Shown: positions 51,650 through 60,287, numbered from the stretch's first letter. The stretch is 64,000 nt of DNA from Defluviitaleaceae bacterium (GCA_009780585.1 WQZS01000001.1:248001-312000), one strand, 5' to 3'. The notes: generated by a model not told the origin, from the letters alone. Translations and numbers: made by a program.

Positions 51650-52129
51650 CTAAATTCGTAATAAATGTGCGAGATAGTACCACTCGATTTTACAATGATC
51701 ATCGAGCGCGTTTTGGAATGACTTGTTAAAATATAACCGTATAAACGGGTCAAGGATTCTACCAAACCCGGAATATCCAATTCGCAATTCGTGTTTTAAT
51801 ATAATCCCATCCGGTGAATCTTTAAGTTCCAATGTAACGAACGCGGGAAAGCGCACCCCGGTTTTTTTCATTTGCCATGTAATTTTGTTCGGGTGTTCAG
51901 CCACCGTTACAACCGCATAAAAAACCAATCGGTGGTTTTTACCCAAGTATTCATCCATAAACACGACATCACCGAGGTGATTTTCCGCGCCGCGCTTTAC
52001 GATATGAAATCGCGAATGTTCCCCCGGCCACCATGCGCTGTAGCGCTCATCGGTCGGGTTTATCATAAAATCATAGAACTGTTCTGCGCGTGCGTTTGGC
52101 ACAATTAATTCGACGGTGTGCGTTATCAT
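51650..52129 (-). CDS. SRPBCC/START-like lipid- or ligand-binding protein
   Basis: A 159-residue protein with the helix-grip pattern: an opening strand HTVELIVPNARAEQFYDF, a series of antiparallel strands, and a long C-terminal helix (FIRLYFNKSFQNALDDHCKIE in part). No signal peptide. The ligand is not known. It is two bases from yjbQ and co-transcribed. Confidence 0.75.
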   Translation of the reverse strand: MITHTVELIVPNARAEQFYDFMINPTDERYSAWWPGEHSRFHIVKRGAENHLGDVVFMDEYLGKNHRLVFYAVVTVAEHPNKITWQMKKTGVRFPAFVTLELKDSPDGIILKHELRIGYSGFGRILDPFIRLYFNKSFQNALDDHCKIEWYYLAHLLRI

Positions 52130-52130
52130 G

Positions 52131-52526
52131 TCAACTGCTCATTATTTTTACATAAAATTTCCTGTTTCTGGGCGGGTCAAATTCCGTGAAATATATCCCC
52201 TGCCATGTACCTAAAACGAGTTTGCCGTTTTCGATAATGATTGTCGCGCTTGAACCCACCGCCGAGGCTTTAAGATGCGCCGCGCTGTTGCCCTCGCCGT
52301 GCGTGAAACCCGCATGAACGGGGAAGGCTTTTCGTAAACCAAGCAATAAATCATACACAACGTCCGGGTCGGCGTTTTCATTAATGGTAATTCCTGCCGT
52401 TGTATGGGGACAGTACACTACAGCGATGCCATCGGTTACACCGCTTTTTGACACGGCTTCGCGCACTTGGGAAGTTATGTTGTAAAAATCCTCGCGTTGT
52501 GCGGATAAATTGTATTCGTATAACAT
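52131..52526 (-). CDS. yjbQ: YjbQ family (UPF0047) protein
   Basis: A 131-residue protein with the family signature VVYCPHTTAGITINENADPDV (CPHTTAG..NE.AD), HGEGNSAAHLKAS and LGTWQGIYFTEFD. Three conserved histidines and a glutamate form the likely metal site. Members can substitute weakly for thiamine phosphate synthase in vivo, but the natural role is unsettled. AAGGAG precedes the ATG. Confidence 0.93.
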   Translation of the reverse strand: MLYEYNLSAQREDFYNITSQVREAVSKSGVTDGIAVVYCPHTTAGITINENADPDVVYDLLLGLRKAFPVHAGFTHGEGNSAAHLKASAVGSSATIIIENGKLVLGTWQGIYFTEFDPPRNRKFYVKIMSS

Positions 52527-52765
52527 GGCTCACTCCTTATAAATTGTTCTGCCGGCCGCCGTTGTTCAAGCGTGACGGCGGCCAACTGTACACCGCGCGT
52601 ATCAAAAATAAGTGAAGATTTGCCGTCCCAAATTTCATCCGCTACATAGAAAAAACGTATATGCCCAAGCGTTTTGAAAAACGCGGGGAACGTATCTTTT
52701 AACAACGGCTTTAATTCCTTTGGCGGGGTTAATATCCTCCCATCGTCTGCATGGAAACTAAACAT
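52475..52765 (-). CDS. hypothetical small protein
   Basis: A 96-residue frame beginning MFSFHADDGRILTPPKEL with AAAGGA nine bases upstream. It contains FFKTLGHIRFFYVADEIWDG and no motif I recognise. Its last 17 codons overlap yjbQ in another frame. The ribosome site and codon use favour a real gene, but a frameshifted longer gene cannot be excluded. Confidence 0.55.
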   Translation of the reverse strand: MFSFHADDGRILTPPKELKPLLKDTFPAFFKTLGHIRFFYVADEIWDGKSSLIFDTRGVQLAAVTLEQRRPAEQFIRSEPCYTNTIYPHNARIFTT

Positions 52766-52769
52766 ATTT

Positions 52770-53051
52770 TCAAATCCTTTCTTGTACGGTAACGTGAACG
52801 TTATCGCCCGCTTGTTTGCCGATTTTCGCACGGATATCCTTGCGGATGCCGATGATATAACAAACCGAACCGTCCGGATTCTTAACGCCCATGTTTACGA
52901 TGCTGCCGCTGTAAGGTTCACCGTCAAAGGTTGCGTGGACGGGTAGCCGCCCCTTGCCGAATTCGGTTTTTATATCGAAGGGAACGGCGATGTATGCGCC
53001 GTCTTGGTCGGGGACTTTTTGTATGATCGCGTCAAATTCGTATATTTTCAT
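52770..53051 (-). CDS. DUF1905 domain protein
   Basis: A 93-residue beta-barrel protein: [45 protein letters not shown] in part, and [21 protein letters not shown]. This matches DUF1905, a small domain of unknown function that often stands alone or with a YdeI-like domain. It starts one base after the metallopeptidase-like gene ends. Confidence 0.88.
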   Translation of the reverse strand: MKIYEFDAIIQKVPDQDGAYIAVPFDIKTEFGKGRLPVHATFDGEPYSGSIVNMGVKNPDGSVCYIIGIRKDIRAKIGKQAGDNVHVTVQERI

Positions 53052-53723
53052 TTATCCCCAATCCTCACCGTTTAGGCGGTTTTGCAATTCCTTTAGCTTT
53101 CGTTTGCGTTCGCGGAAATCGGGCAGGACGCTTTCAACAATCATCCAAAACCGCGACGAGTGATTCATTTCTTTTATGTGCGCCAGTTCGTGGACAACAA
53201 CGTAGTCAATAACGGCATCATCAGCCATTATCAACCGCCACGAAAAATTCAAACTCTTTTGTGCCGAACAACTGCCCCATCGTTTCATCGCGCTGTTGAT
53301 TTTTACGGTTGTCGGCGTGACTTTTATTTGCGAAGCGAAAAAGTCCGCGCGTTTTAATATGTGCGACCGCGCAAGGATCTTGTACAGCCGGACACATGTG
53401 GATTTTATCTGCTCCGGCGATAAATCCGGCGGCATATAAAATTCAAAATCATCGAACCCGGCGTGTGTTCCGACGCGTTGTGTGATTGGATATGGTTTCC
53501 CACGTAAAAAAACAGAGCTTCCGTAATCAATCACGAATTTTTCTTTTCGTTTTATTTGCGCTTGCTGTTTCGCAAGGCTTTTCAAAATCCAATATTCTTT
53601 TTCCGACACAAAGCGGTCAATTTCACGTTTTGGCATCCGAAGCGGGGCGCGGACTTCCACTTCACCGTTACGGACATAAATGGCGGCGGTTTTCCTGCGG
53701 GAACGCGTTAGGCTGTAACGCAT
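53052..53723 (-). CDS. YgjP-like metal-dependent hydrolase (DUF45)
   Basis: A 223-residue protein with the zinc motif HELAH (in VVVHELAHIKEMNHSSRFW) and the preceding RWGSCS block, both typical of the YgjP/DUF45 family. The third ligand is the histidine in MNHS. Some members are reported as UTP pyrophosphatases; others resemble M48 peptidases. Cytoplasmic. The start overlaps the DUF2200 gene by 16 bases. Confidence 0.92.
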   Translation of the reverse strand: MRYSLTRSRRKTAAIYVRNGEVEVRAPLRMPKREIDRFVSEKEYWILKSLAKQQAQIKRKEKFVIDYGSSVFLRGKPYPITQRVGTHAGFDDFEFYMPPDLSPEQIKSTCVRLYKILARSHILKRADFFASQIKVTPTTVKINSAMKRWGSCSAQKSLNFSWRLIMADDAVIDYVVVHELAHIKEMNHSSRFWMIVESVLPDFRERKRKLKELQNRLNGEDWG

Positions 53724-54061
53724 ATTTTATTCATCGCCTTGCCCTTCGCCAATTCATCCACGAGTTTATCCATCCAACGGATTTTTTGCATGAGCGGGTC
53801 TTTAATCTCCTCCACGCGAACGCCGCAAATCACGCCCTTGATGAGGGGCGCGTTTGTATGGATTTCCGGCGCGTCGGCGAAGAAGGCTTCGAGGGTGGCT
53901 TCATTTTCGATTTGCGCCGTAAGCCCTGTCTCGTCATACCCGGTCAGCCAACAAATGACCGCATCCACTTCGGATTTTGTACGGCCTTTACGCTCTGCTT
54001 TTTGGATATACAGCGGATAAACGGCAGCAAAGGTCATTGAAAAAATCTTTTCGTTCTTCAT
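53708..54061 (-). CDS. DUF2200 family protein
   Basis: A 117-residue protein matching DUF2200: MTFAAVYPLYIQKAERKGRT, VICWLTGYDE, ICGVRVEEIKDPLMQKIRWMDKLVDELAKGK in part. Function unknown. It overlaps the PC4-like gene by four bases and belongs to the same minus-strand train. Confidence 0.9.
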   Translation of the reverse strand: MKNEKIFSMTFAAVYPLYIQKAERKGRTKSEVDAVICWLTGYDETGLTAQIENEATLEAFFADAPEIHTNAPLIKGVICGVRVEEIKDPLMQKIRWMDKLVDELAKGKAMNKICVTA

Positions 54062-54276
54062 TCAATTTCACCTAACAGCTTTTTTAGTTCCGTGATTTCC
54101 GCGGCCGAAAGCGTTACGCCTTTGCCCATTTTGGCGCGTTCCGGTGACCAATCGCGGATATCGTACTTGGGTTCACGGTCGTTCCAACTTACGAGGTTGA
54201 GTTCCTTTTGCCAGCCCTTTGAGCCTTCGGACAAAACGCCGATGTGCTTTGTGACCTCGAATTTGATGTCTGCCAT
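54058..54276 (-). CDS. YdbC-like PC4-family ssDNA-binding protein
   Basis: A 72-residue protein. The ATG at 54276 is chosen over an in-frame TTG at 54282. It shows the PC4/YdbC pattern: IKFEVTKHIGVLSEG, WQKELNLVSWNDREPKYDIRDW and MGKGVTLSAAEI. Relatives bind single-stranded DNA or RNA as dimers and may modulate transcription. Confidence 0.9.
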   Translation of the reverse strand: MADIKFEVTKHIGVLSEGSKGWQKELNLVSWNDREPKYDIRDWSPERAKMGKGVTLSAAEITELKKLLGEIE

Positions 54277-54331
54277 TTGCAATTCAATCCTTTCCTTTGA
54301 TTGGTGGAAACGTCAGTAACATGGTGTACCA

Positions 54332-54775
54332 TTATTTAATTACTTTATCTGTAAACAATATCCCGTCGAGGTGATCGATTTCATGGCAAAACGTAGCCGC
54401 TAGAAAACCCTTTCCCGTTACCGTTATCGGGTTGCCGTGCCTGTCAAGCGCGGAAACGGTTACTTTGTCGGGGCGTTCCACATATCCGCGAGGCGAATCG
54501 GGCGCGATTGAGCCTTCCGGCACACGCTCCGTTTTTGTGCTTGTTTCCGAAACGATCGGATTTATGAGTTCGATTACGCCGTTATTATCCAACACAACCA
54601 CCACGCGCCGTAAAATGCCCACATGAACAGCGGCGCACCCATAGCCCTTCACCCGTTCGAGGGTGTCGCGCATATCGTCCAACAAAGTCCACAAACGGTC
54701 ATCGAATTTGGTGACGGGCTTGCCGGTTTTGCGGAAGATGGGGTCGTTCCAATTCGTGAGGTTTCGAATCGCCAT
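54332..54775 (-). CDS. peptide deformylase-like protein lacking the metal cysteine
   Basis: A 147-residue member of the peptide deformylase fold. Motif 1 is GYGCAAVH (44-51), with His where GxGxAAxQ has Gln. Motif 2, normally EGCLS, reads EGSIA (87-91), so the metal-binding Cys is Ser89, followed by a longer loop before GYVERP. Motif 3 HEIDH (131-135) is intact, with the catalytic Glu132. Without the cysteine ligand it is probably not a standard N-formyl-methionine deformylase. A true def gene should exist elsewhere. Confidence 0.88.
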   Translation of the reverse strand: MAIRNLTNWNDPIFRKTGKPVTKFDDRLWTLLDDMRDTLERVKGYGCAAVHVGILRRVVVVLDNNGVIELINPIVSETSTKTERVPEGSIAPDSPRGYVERPDKVTVSALDRHGNPITVTGKGFLAATFCHEIDHLDGILFTDKVIK

Positions 54776-54792
54776 TCAAAAGCTCTCCAAAA

Positions 54793-55416
54793 TTACGATA
54801 AATTCTTGGGATCAAAAATCCAGCGGTCTTCTTCGCCTTCATAACCGCATTCACCCATACGAGGCGAATTGACAACGAGCAAAAGTACGCTTTCATCCGC
54901 TTCTTCGGCGCATTCTTCGCAATATGCCACACCTTCCCAAGCGTCAACGTATACGGCAGGGGATTGGCATGTTTCACAAAATTCGGCAATGGGTTCGTTA
55001 CGCGCAAGCAGAAGGACTTTTTCACGTTGCTTCGGCCTGGAAATTTTGTCAACAACCGTCAGCAATATTTCCGTTGTCGAGCCGAAGTCATACTCGTAGA
55101 GCAGTTTATCGCCTACACCCAGCGCGGATACCTTCCGTGCCTTACCAAATTCGCTCCCGCCTTTACGGAACGCACTCAAATGGCCGCAACATTCGCACCA
55201 TATTTGCCGTAAAAATTTATCCACCGCCGTAAGAGCGGCATCAAGCGGGACAGCGAAAAACAGCCAATAATCCTTGTTGTACGCGCCTTCGGCCTTGATA
55301 AGGAGGCAGGGTTCATCGCCGCTGTCGTGGTCTTTGCAAATGTGATTTTTCATGGCGGTTTTCGCGGCGGTTTTGCCGCACATGAAGCAATTTCCGTTTA
55401 GTGTTTGCTTGGGCAT
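54793..55416 (-). CDS. pRiA4b ORF-3-like protein with zinc-binding segments
   Basis: A 207-residue protein. ATG 55416 is nine bases after AAGGAG; an upstream ATG at 55422 is too close. Residues 1-30 have CFMCG and a later CKDH. CECCGH follows near residue 75, then LLYEYDFGSTTEILLTVV, the hallmark of the pRiA4b ORF-3 family, and a final CETC...CEEC pair. So at least two zinc sites are likely. Function unknown. Confidence 0.78.
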   Translation of the reverse strand: MPKQTLNGNCFMCGKTAAKTAMKNHICKDHDSGDEPCLLIKAEGAYNKDYWLFFAVPLDAALTAVDKFLRQIWCECCGHLSAFRKGGSEFGKARKVSALGVGDKLLYEYDFGSTTEILLTVVDKISRPKQREKVLLLARNEPIAEFCETCQSPAVYVDAWEGVAYCEECAEEADESVLLLVVNSPRMGECGYEGEEDRWIFDPKNLS

Positions 55417-55480
55417 GTTCATTCTCTCCTTGGAATTTTTATTTTTGATACATTTTATCAATATACGAATACCGCGTTAA

Positions 55481-55699
55481 TTATTTTGCGTGGGGGCAAG
55501 CCGCGCCGCAGGCACTGCGTTGTGGGCAAGGGGGTGTACTCATGCCTTTTACAAACGCAGGTGCGGTTTTGAATACGGTTTCCAATTCAAATGAACCGCA
55601 GTTCGGGCAAGAAATTTGTTTTTCGGATTTTTCCTTCATGCTTGCACGGATGTTATGTTCGGTGTTGCAATCTATGCAACGCAAGTCATAATTCGGCAT
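55481..55699 (-). CDS. FmdB-like zinc-ribbon protein
   Basis: A 72-residue protein starting MPNYDLRCIDCN with GAGGTG nine bases upstream. The CxxC pair near residue 8 and CPNCGSFELETVFKTAP form a zinc ribbon of the FmdB/regulatory-protein type. The C-terminal stretch PPCPQRSACGAACPHAK adds more cysteines. Probable nucleic-acid or protein-binding role. Confidence 0.85.
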   Translation of the reverse strand: MPNYDLRCIDCNTEHNIRASMKEKSEKQISCPNCGSFELETVFKTAPAFVKGMSTPPCPQRSACGAACPHAK

Positions 55700-55843
55700 T
55701 TGAATACACCTCAATAGATTTGTTTATCGGAAGACTTTTCTATAATGACGTCAGACAAAAATATGTAAAAATATAATGTTCCATTGGATTTGGCAAAGTA
55801 ACATAAAAAGGATTGCCCGATTGAGCATCCTTCATTATACCTC

Positions 55844-57358
55844 TTACGGAGATGGGTTCGCCATATAAGAACACCTACCACCCCCGCTACCTCCTTTGCT
55901 TTCGCCTTTTTCTAGGTTTTCAATTTCGTCTAATAATTCATAATCCACTTCCACGGGTCGGTCACTTGCGTTAAATATGATTCTAACTCGTCCGTCATCA
56001 TATAGATAAATGGCGGATATGAATACGGCGATTAATGCCCGTCGGTATTCTATGTCTTGTATGTTACCGTTTTTCAATTGGTGGAGAAAAAATTTTACTT
56101 CTTTTTCGTCTATTACTGTATGCTCCATTTGTTCAATCGCGAGAAGTTTTTCAAGGTGGGCTTTTTCTTTTTCTCGCTTTGTAATTTTATCGGATAACAA
56201 GTCTATGTGTTTGCCATTTTCAAGAGCGTTTAATAAGTTATCAATCGCTTTTGTGATTTCCCTTAGTTTGCGCTTTAAATCAGTTATTACATGGGTTTTG
56301 TTTTCTCGATGTGACATCTCAATTACGGATTTTGTTATAAGTTCAATATTTTCATCGGTTAATTGTTCAAGTGCTTTTGATATAATGAAATTTTCAATGT
56401 GTTCTTTACTTATCTTCTTTTTATCGCACGTTTTTCGGTGGATTGTGTTACGACAACCGTAATAATGGTAGACACGCCCGCTTCGACTTGTTCCACCAGT
56501 CCCAATCATCATATCTCGACAATGCCCGCAAAATAACGTTGTTGTTAAAATATATTCTTCATTAGCCCTAGCCGTCGCGGGGGCTTTTTTCTTTTTATTG
56601 CGCATGATTTTTACCTTTTCAAATAATTCATCGGATACGATTCGTGGGATTGCATTGGGTATATGGGTTGCACCGCGAGTATAAGTGCCGACGTAATTTA
56701 CATTATCAAGAATTTTACCTACATAGTTGTAAATATTGCCGAATTTTATATCAAATTTATCTTTTATAGCGATTCCTACTTCTTTTAAACTGTACCCTGC
56801 GGCATATAATTCATACATTTTTTGAACAATGGGTGCGGTTATCGGGTCGATTTCATATTGTTTATCTTCCGTAAGTTTGTAACCAAGGGGAACAATGCCC
56901 GAAATATGGCGGCGTTTTTCTATGCTTATAGCCTGCCCCCGCCGTATCTTTTGGCTTAACTCATTACTATAATATTCTGCCATTCCTTCCAGTAGCGTTT
57001 CCATTAGCTTGCCGCTTGCGTCATCGGAAAGGTTCTCTCTGGCGGACACCACCCGAACGCCGCTCTTCTTTAGCCTCATTTTATATGTAGCGTTATCGTA
57101 TTGGTTGCGTGAAAAGCGGTCGAGCTGGTAAACAAGCACGATTTGAAATTGTCCGCGTGTGCTGGCGGTTATCATCTTTTGGAATTGCGGGCGGTTTTCT
57201 GCTTCCGTTCCCGACTTGGCACGGTCAATGTATTCCTTGATTACATTATAACCCTCTCGTTGTGCGAAAGCGTAGCATACTTTTAGCTGTCCTTCGATAG
57301 ATAGTTCCGATTGGTTTCGGCTACTGTAACGTGCGTAAATAACGGCATTCATGTTCAT
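55844..57358 (-). CDS. large serine recombinase (integrase of a mobile element)
   Basis: A 504-residue site-specific recombinase. Residues 1-145 are the resolvase domain with the catalytic serine in IYARYSSRNQ and the arginine region YQLDRFSRN. A recombinase domain follows (SGIVPLGY.L, NYVGTYTRGATHIPNAIPRIVS in part), then a zinc ribbon (CGHC near residue 280, paired with later cysteines in YYGCRN and TCDKK), a coiled coil and a short tail. It resembles integrases of phages and conjugative elements. It leads an AT-rich segment reaching about 60.1 kb that looks acquired. Confidence 0.93.
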   Translation of the reverse strand: MNMNAVIYARYSSRNQSELSIEGQLKVCYAFAQREGYNVIKEYIDRAKSGTEAENRPQFQKMITASTRGQFQIVLVYQLDRFSRNQYDNATYKMRLKKSGVRVVSARENLSDDASGKLMETLLEGMAEYYSNELSQKIRRGQAISIEKRRHISGIVPLGYKLTEDKQYEIDPITAPIVQKMYELYAAGYSLKEVGIAIKDKFDIKFGNIYNYVGKILDNVNYVGTYTRGATHIPNAIPRIVSDELFEKVKIMRNKKKKAPATARANEEYILTTTLFCGHCRDMMIGTGGTSRSGRVYHYYGCRNTIHRKTCDKKKISKEHIENFIISKALEQLTDENIELITKSVIEMSHRENKTHVITDLKRKLREITKAIDNLLNALENGKHIDLLSDKITKREKEKAHLEKLLAIEQMEHTVIDEKEVKFFLHQLKNGNIQDIEYRRALIAVFISAIYLYDDGRVRIIFNASDRPVEVDYELLDEIENLEKGESKGGSGGGRCSYMANPSP

Positions 57359-57538
57359 GTCACCCCAAAAGTCGTGTTTATTTGTGTGTAACGTCTATAT
57401 TATATCAAAATTGGAGTGTTTCTGTCTGCGGGATTTTTTGGATTCTCTAAAGTGCTAAATGTTTTTAGTTATATCGTTTTTTTACCTTAAAGATTTCTTT
57501 ATCTTCCTTCGATTATAAGCGAAGGGAGGCATTATGCA

Positions 57539-57745
57539 ATGAAAATGGGGTCAGGGGAGGTGATAATCTTATCTAGTTTAATAGTCCGCGATGTGAAGGA
57601 CTATATCACCCGCAATAGTGAAGCGTACGCCGCATATGTAGCGGGTGAAGATGAAAAAAGTAACAATTTTCAAAAAACCGTATTTACAGTACAAAAAACC
57701 TATACTATCAAGGAGGCTGAAAAAAATGCTTGTTTTCAAGTTTAG
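57539..57745 (+). CDS. small hypothetical protein of the mobile segment
   Basis: A 68-residue frame with GGGAGG nine bases before the ATG. It reads MKMGSGEVIILSSLIVRDVKDYI, then NSEAYAAYVAGEDEKS. Small proteins with a similar VRDVKDYI..N..AY form occur beside recombinases, but I cannot name a family. It overlaps the next gene by 20 bases, suggesting coupling. Confidence 0.5.
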   Translation: MKMGSGEVIILSSLIVRDVKDYITRNSEAYAAYVAGEDEKSNNFQKTVFTVQKTYTIKEAEKNACFQV

Positions 57746-58178
57746 CAATGCGGGCGTTGATTGGAATTTGTCGTCAAGTTCAAACAACGTAGATATCGAG
57801 CGTAAAAACAACCTTAAACTCATCGAGTTATTTCATGAGGTTAGATTCATTTCAAGGTTGTATTGCGATTGGTCGTGTGATAGGTTGTGTGACGGGTCGG
57901 AAAACGGGTTGTGTGACGGGTCGTGTAACTCTATTTTTGCTTCTAACAAAAATCATGTTATAGGTAGCAAAAAATTATTATTAAATGGTGAAAAGCGGAT
58001 AAAATCATTTTGCCATTTTAAGTTAATGTACGACGACACCCAATGGGAATTAATTGCAGTCATTAACGATGAAAGTTTTGTTTGCAAAAAAAACGGCACA
58101 CTTGATGAATGTTTCGCTACAATACTAACTGTATTATTTATTCTGTATGATAAGTTTAATACAGTTTCAAAAAGCTAA
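57726..58178 (+). CDS. hypothetical protein with cysteine-rich repeat
   Basis: A 150-residue protein. ATG 57726 follows AAGGAGG. Residues 48-75 contain a Cys/Asp/Gly repeat (CDWSCDRLCDGSE, NGLCDGSC) encoded by short direct repeats TGTGACGGGTCG. The C-terminal half (FCHFKLMYDDTQWELIAVINDESFVCKKNG) looks globular. No family recognised. AT-rich, within the mobile segment, followed by a terminator. Confidence 0.65.
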   Translation: MLVFKFSNAGVDWNLSSSSNNVDIERKNNLKLIELFHEVRFISRLYCDWSCDRLCDGSENGLCDGSCNSIFASNKNHVIGSKKLLLNGEKRIKSFCHFKLMYDDTQWELIAVINDESFVCKKNGTLDECFATILTVLFILYDKFNTVSKS

Positions 58179-58212
58179 GTATTTAAGTTTCATTTGTACT
58201 ATGTAAAAATAC

Positions 58213-58246
58213 AGCCCACCCTGTTATGGGGTGGGTTAGTTTTTTG
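58213..58246 (+). terminator. intrinsic terminator
   Basis: CCCACCC (58215-58221) pairs with GGGTGGG (58229-58235), followed by TTAGTTTTTT. It closes the small-gene pair. Confidence 0.88.
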
Positions 58247-58378
58247 CTTCATTTGTTACACGTTAATAATATTATTTTGGGTTGGGGGCTGATTCCGCCG
58301 TTTTTACCTTATTTTAGTCAATTTGAACATACCATTTTTAAAAATATTTCATGGGGCTAACAACGCAAAAATTGCAGT

Positions 58379-58669
58379 CTATTTTCTACTTCTTAAAGCA
58401 ACGGCAAGGTCGATTAAAATTTTCCTTTCATTGTCGGGCAGGTCAGATATATCTAAACTATATTTTGCATTATTTATATCTAACAAACAGTCGGCAGTAA
58501 CACGAAATATTTCCACCATTTTAACCACATGGTCAATATGGGGTTTGCTTAACCCCATTTCCCATGCGTTTACCGCACTTCTGCTTATGCCAAGGTGTTT
58601 GGCAAGGGCAGATTGTGACATATCGCGTTCTTTTCGTAGCTTTTCTATATTCATATGGATATTTGCCAT
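58379..58669 (-). CDS. XRE-family HTH regulator
   Basis: A 96-residue repressor-like protein. ATG 58669 has GAGGTG five bases upstream; the frame opens further at 58720. The Cro/C1 helix-turn-helix is MSQSALAKHLGISRSAVNAWEMGLSKPHIDHVV (DMSQSALAKHLG, SRSAVNAWE). The C-terminal NERKILIDLAVALRSRK is a short helix. It is divergent from the PH-like membrane gene and probably regulates the mobile segment. Confidence 0.9.
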   Translation of the reverse strand: MANIHMNIEKLRKERDMSQSALAKHLGISRSAVNAWEMGLSKPHIDHVVKMVEIFRVTADCLLDINNAKYSLDISDLPDNERKILIDLAVALRSRK

Positions 58670-58823
58670 TGTTGCACCTCTTAGTAAATTATACATAAAG
58701 CGGCGCGTGGCACTTATCACACATGATTAATTATCTTGACACTATTTTCATTTGCTTGTATTCTTTGTTCTGAAAAGAGGCGTTATTCTTAATATCGCCC
58801 ATTATAGTGTGGAGGTAACGGTT

Positions 58824-59609
58824 ATGTATCAAAGTGAAAAAAAGTTCAAAGCGATGTTCATTGACCCAAACGAAACGTTTATTTGTGCTGTGGGCAACGT
58901 AGCTGCGGAAAGTTTTATCAGTACGGGAAAGCTCAAGGAAGCATACGGGGTACTTACAAACAAGCGTGTGTATTATAGGGGACGCGAATTAACTACTTCC
59001 GCTGCGAAACTTCGATTTGGCGAAGCGTCACATATCGTTGATATTAAAGATGTCACAGGAACAGGGTATGTAACGTTAAAACCGATAGGGTTACTTTTCA
59101 CAGGAATAGTGGCATTTATATGTGCTTTAATTATTGGCATTGCTGTATCTTTTGTTGAACCTGCATTTGGGCAACCACAAGATTTTTTAGAAAGAGCTAA
59201 CGCCGCTCCATTTATTTTTGTCGGTCTATTAATACTTGGGATTTTTATTATGTTCTATATTATTTCACGCCGTACTTACTTAGAAATTAAATATGCGGGG
59301 GGTGCGATTGGTCTTGATGTTGTTATATCAGCACAACATGAAGTCGTTGCATTTCAACGTAATTTGATACTAATGAAGGATAAATTAAACAATGCCATTG
59401 TTACACAGGATTTTAATGGAAAAATAAATGCGGAAAGCACAACCATTCAAACAGAAAAAAATGAAATGCCATTAACAGGAATGGCTGATTCTATTGTTAA
59501 ACCACCCGCAAACAAAAACATAAATGTATGTATTGAATGTGGGCATGATGACATAAATAAATTTAATGGTATATGTAAAAAATGCGGTAAATTAAATAAA
59601 AACTCATAA
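58824..59609 (+). CDS. membrane protein with PH-like domain and zinc ribbon
   Basis: A 261-residue protein. ATG 58824 has GGAGG 9 bases upstream. Residues 5-85 are PH-like (bacterial PH fold; AYGVLTNKRVYYRGREL is the usual strand pair). Two membrane helices follow (about 92-115 and 133-155), then a second beta segment (TYLEIKYAGGAIGLDVVI). The C-terminus has a CIECGHDD...CKKCGK zinc ribbon. Function unknown; it shares layout with the next protein. Confidence 0.75.
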   Translation: MYQSEKKFKAMFIDPNETFICAVGNVAAESFISTGKLKEAYGVLTNKRVYYRGRELTTSAAKLRFGEASHIVDIKDVTGTGYVTLKPIGLLFTGIVAFICALIIGIAVSFVEPAFGQPQDFLERANAAPFIFVGLLILGIFIMFYIISRRTYLEIKYAGGAIGLDVVISAQHEVVAFQRNLILMKDKLNNAIVTQDFNGKINAESTTIQTEKNEMPLTGMADSIVKPPANKNINVCIECGHDDINKFNGICKKCGKLNKNS

Positions 59610-59614
59610 CGCTT

Positions 59615-60049
59615 ATGGAATTTCATAATGATAATGTTGAAATCAACGGTATCTATTATACTGTTGTAAACGGTTATACTAAGCGAACGCAGGGCAAGCT
59701 ACATATTCGTTACGGTAGCTTGCTTTCTGTGTGTTATGTAAAGCGAAGATTGAAAAACGTCTTGTTTGTTTTTATCCTTGTTGGTTCGGTTTTGTCGATT
59801 ATTACATCATATCTAATGTCGAAAATGAAATTGCTTCGCTTTATTAATGAAATAGGCGCATCAAACACTTTACAAACCTTGCTAACCGTGATTGCTGTGT
59901 TTTTTCTCTTTTGTATGTTTGCTCTTTTTTTCTCCAAACAACCCTATATTGAAATTTCATATATTGGTGGGGTTGTGCGTATTCCTTGTTTTCGTATGGG
60001 GAAATTAGAAGCAATGGAATTAATTGCAATAATACGAAGTAAAATATAA
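59615..60049 (+). CDS. two-helix membrane protein, relative of the preceding one
   Basis: A 144-residue protein. A short beta-rich N-terminus (residues 5-40), two membrane helices (about 48-68 and 84-106), then PYIEISYIGGVVRIPCFRMGKLEAMEL, which lines up with TYLEIKYAGGAIGLDVV of the preceding protein. It lacks the zinc ribbon. Six bases separate the genes. A paired role in the membrane is likely; nothing more can be said. Confidence 0.7.
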   Translation: MEFHNDNVEINGIYYTVVNGYTKRTQGKLHIRYGSLLSVCYVKRRLKNVLFVFILVGSVLSIITSYLMSKMKLLRFINEIGASNTLQTLLTVIAVFFLFCMFALFFSKQPYIEISYIGGVVRIPCFRMGKLEAMELIAIIRSKI

Positions 60050-60076
60050 TTTTAGATACATTATGTATATAAACGA

Positions 60077-60117
60077 AAAACCGCATGGGGTTTGTTCCAT
60101 GCGGTTTTGTTTTGGTT
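60077..60117 (+). terminator. intrinsic terminator at the end of the mobile segment
   Basis: AAAACCGCATGG pairs with CCATGCGGTTTT, followed by GTTTTGG. It stops the membrane-protein genes before the tRNA on the other strand. Confidence 0.88.
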
Positions 60118-60184
60118 ATTTAAGATACACCAATACGGAAAACCCGCCGTTAAAAACGATAGTGTTCTTATAATAACTTAGTTC

Positions 60185-60272
60185 CGGAGATGAGAGGATT
60201 TGAACCTCCGCGCCGCGTTAACGGCCTACTCCCTTAGCAGGGGAGCCTCTTGAGCCACTTGAGTACATCTCC
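60185..60272 (-). tRNA. tRNA-Ser (anticodon GCT)
   Basis: Eighty-eight bases with acceptor GGAGATG/CATCTCC and discriminator G. The anticodon stem CTCCC/GGGAG encloses CTGCTAA, giving anticodon GCT. The long variable arm of serine tRNAs is present, and the T-loop reads GGTTCAAATCC. CCA is not encoded. It lies just beyond the AT-rich mobile segment. Confidence 0.95.
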
Positions 60273-60287
60273 AATTATATTATTAGT

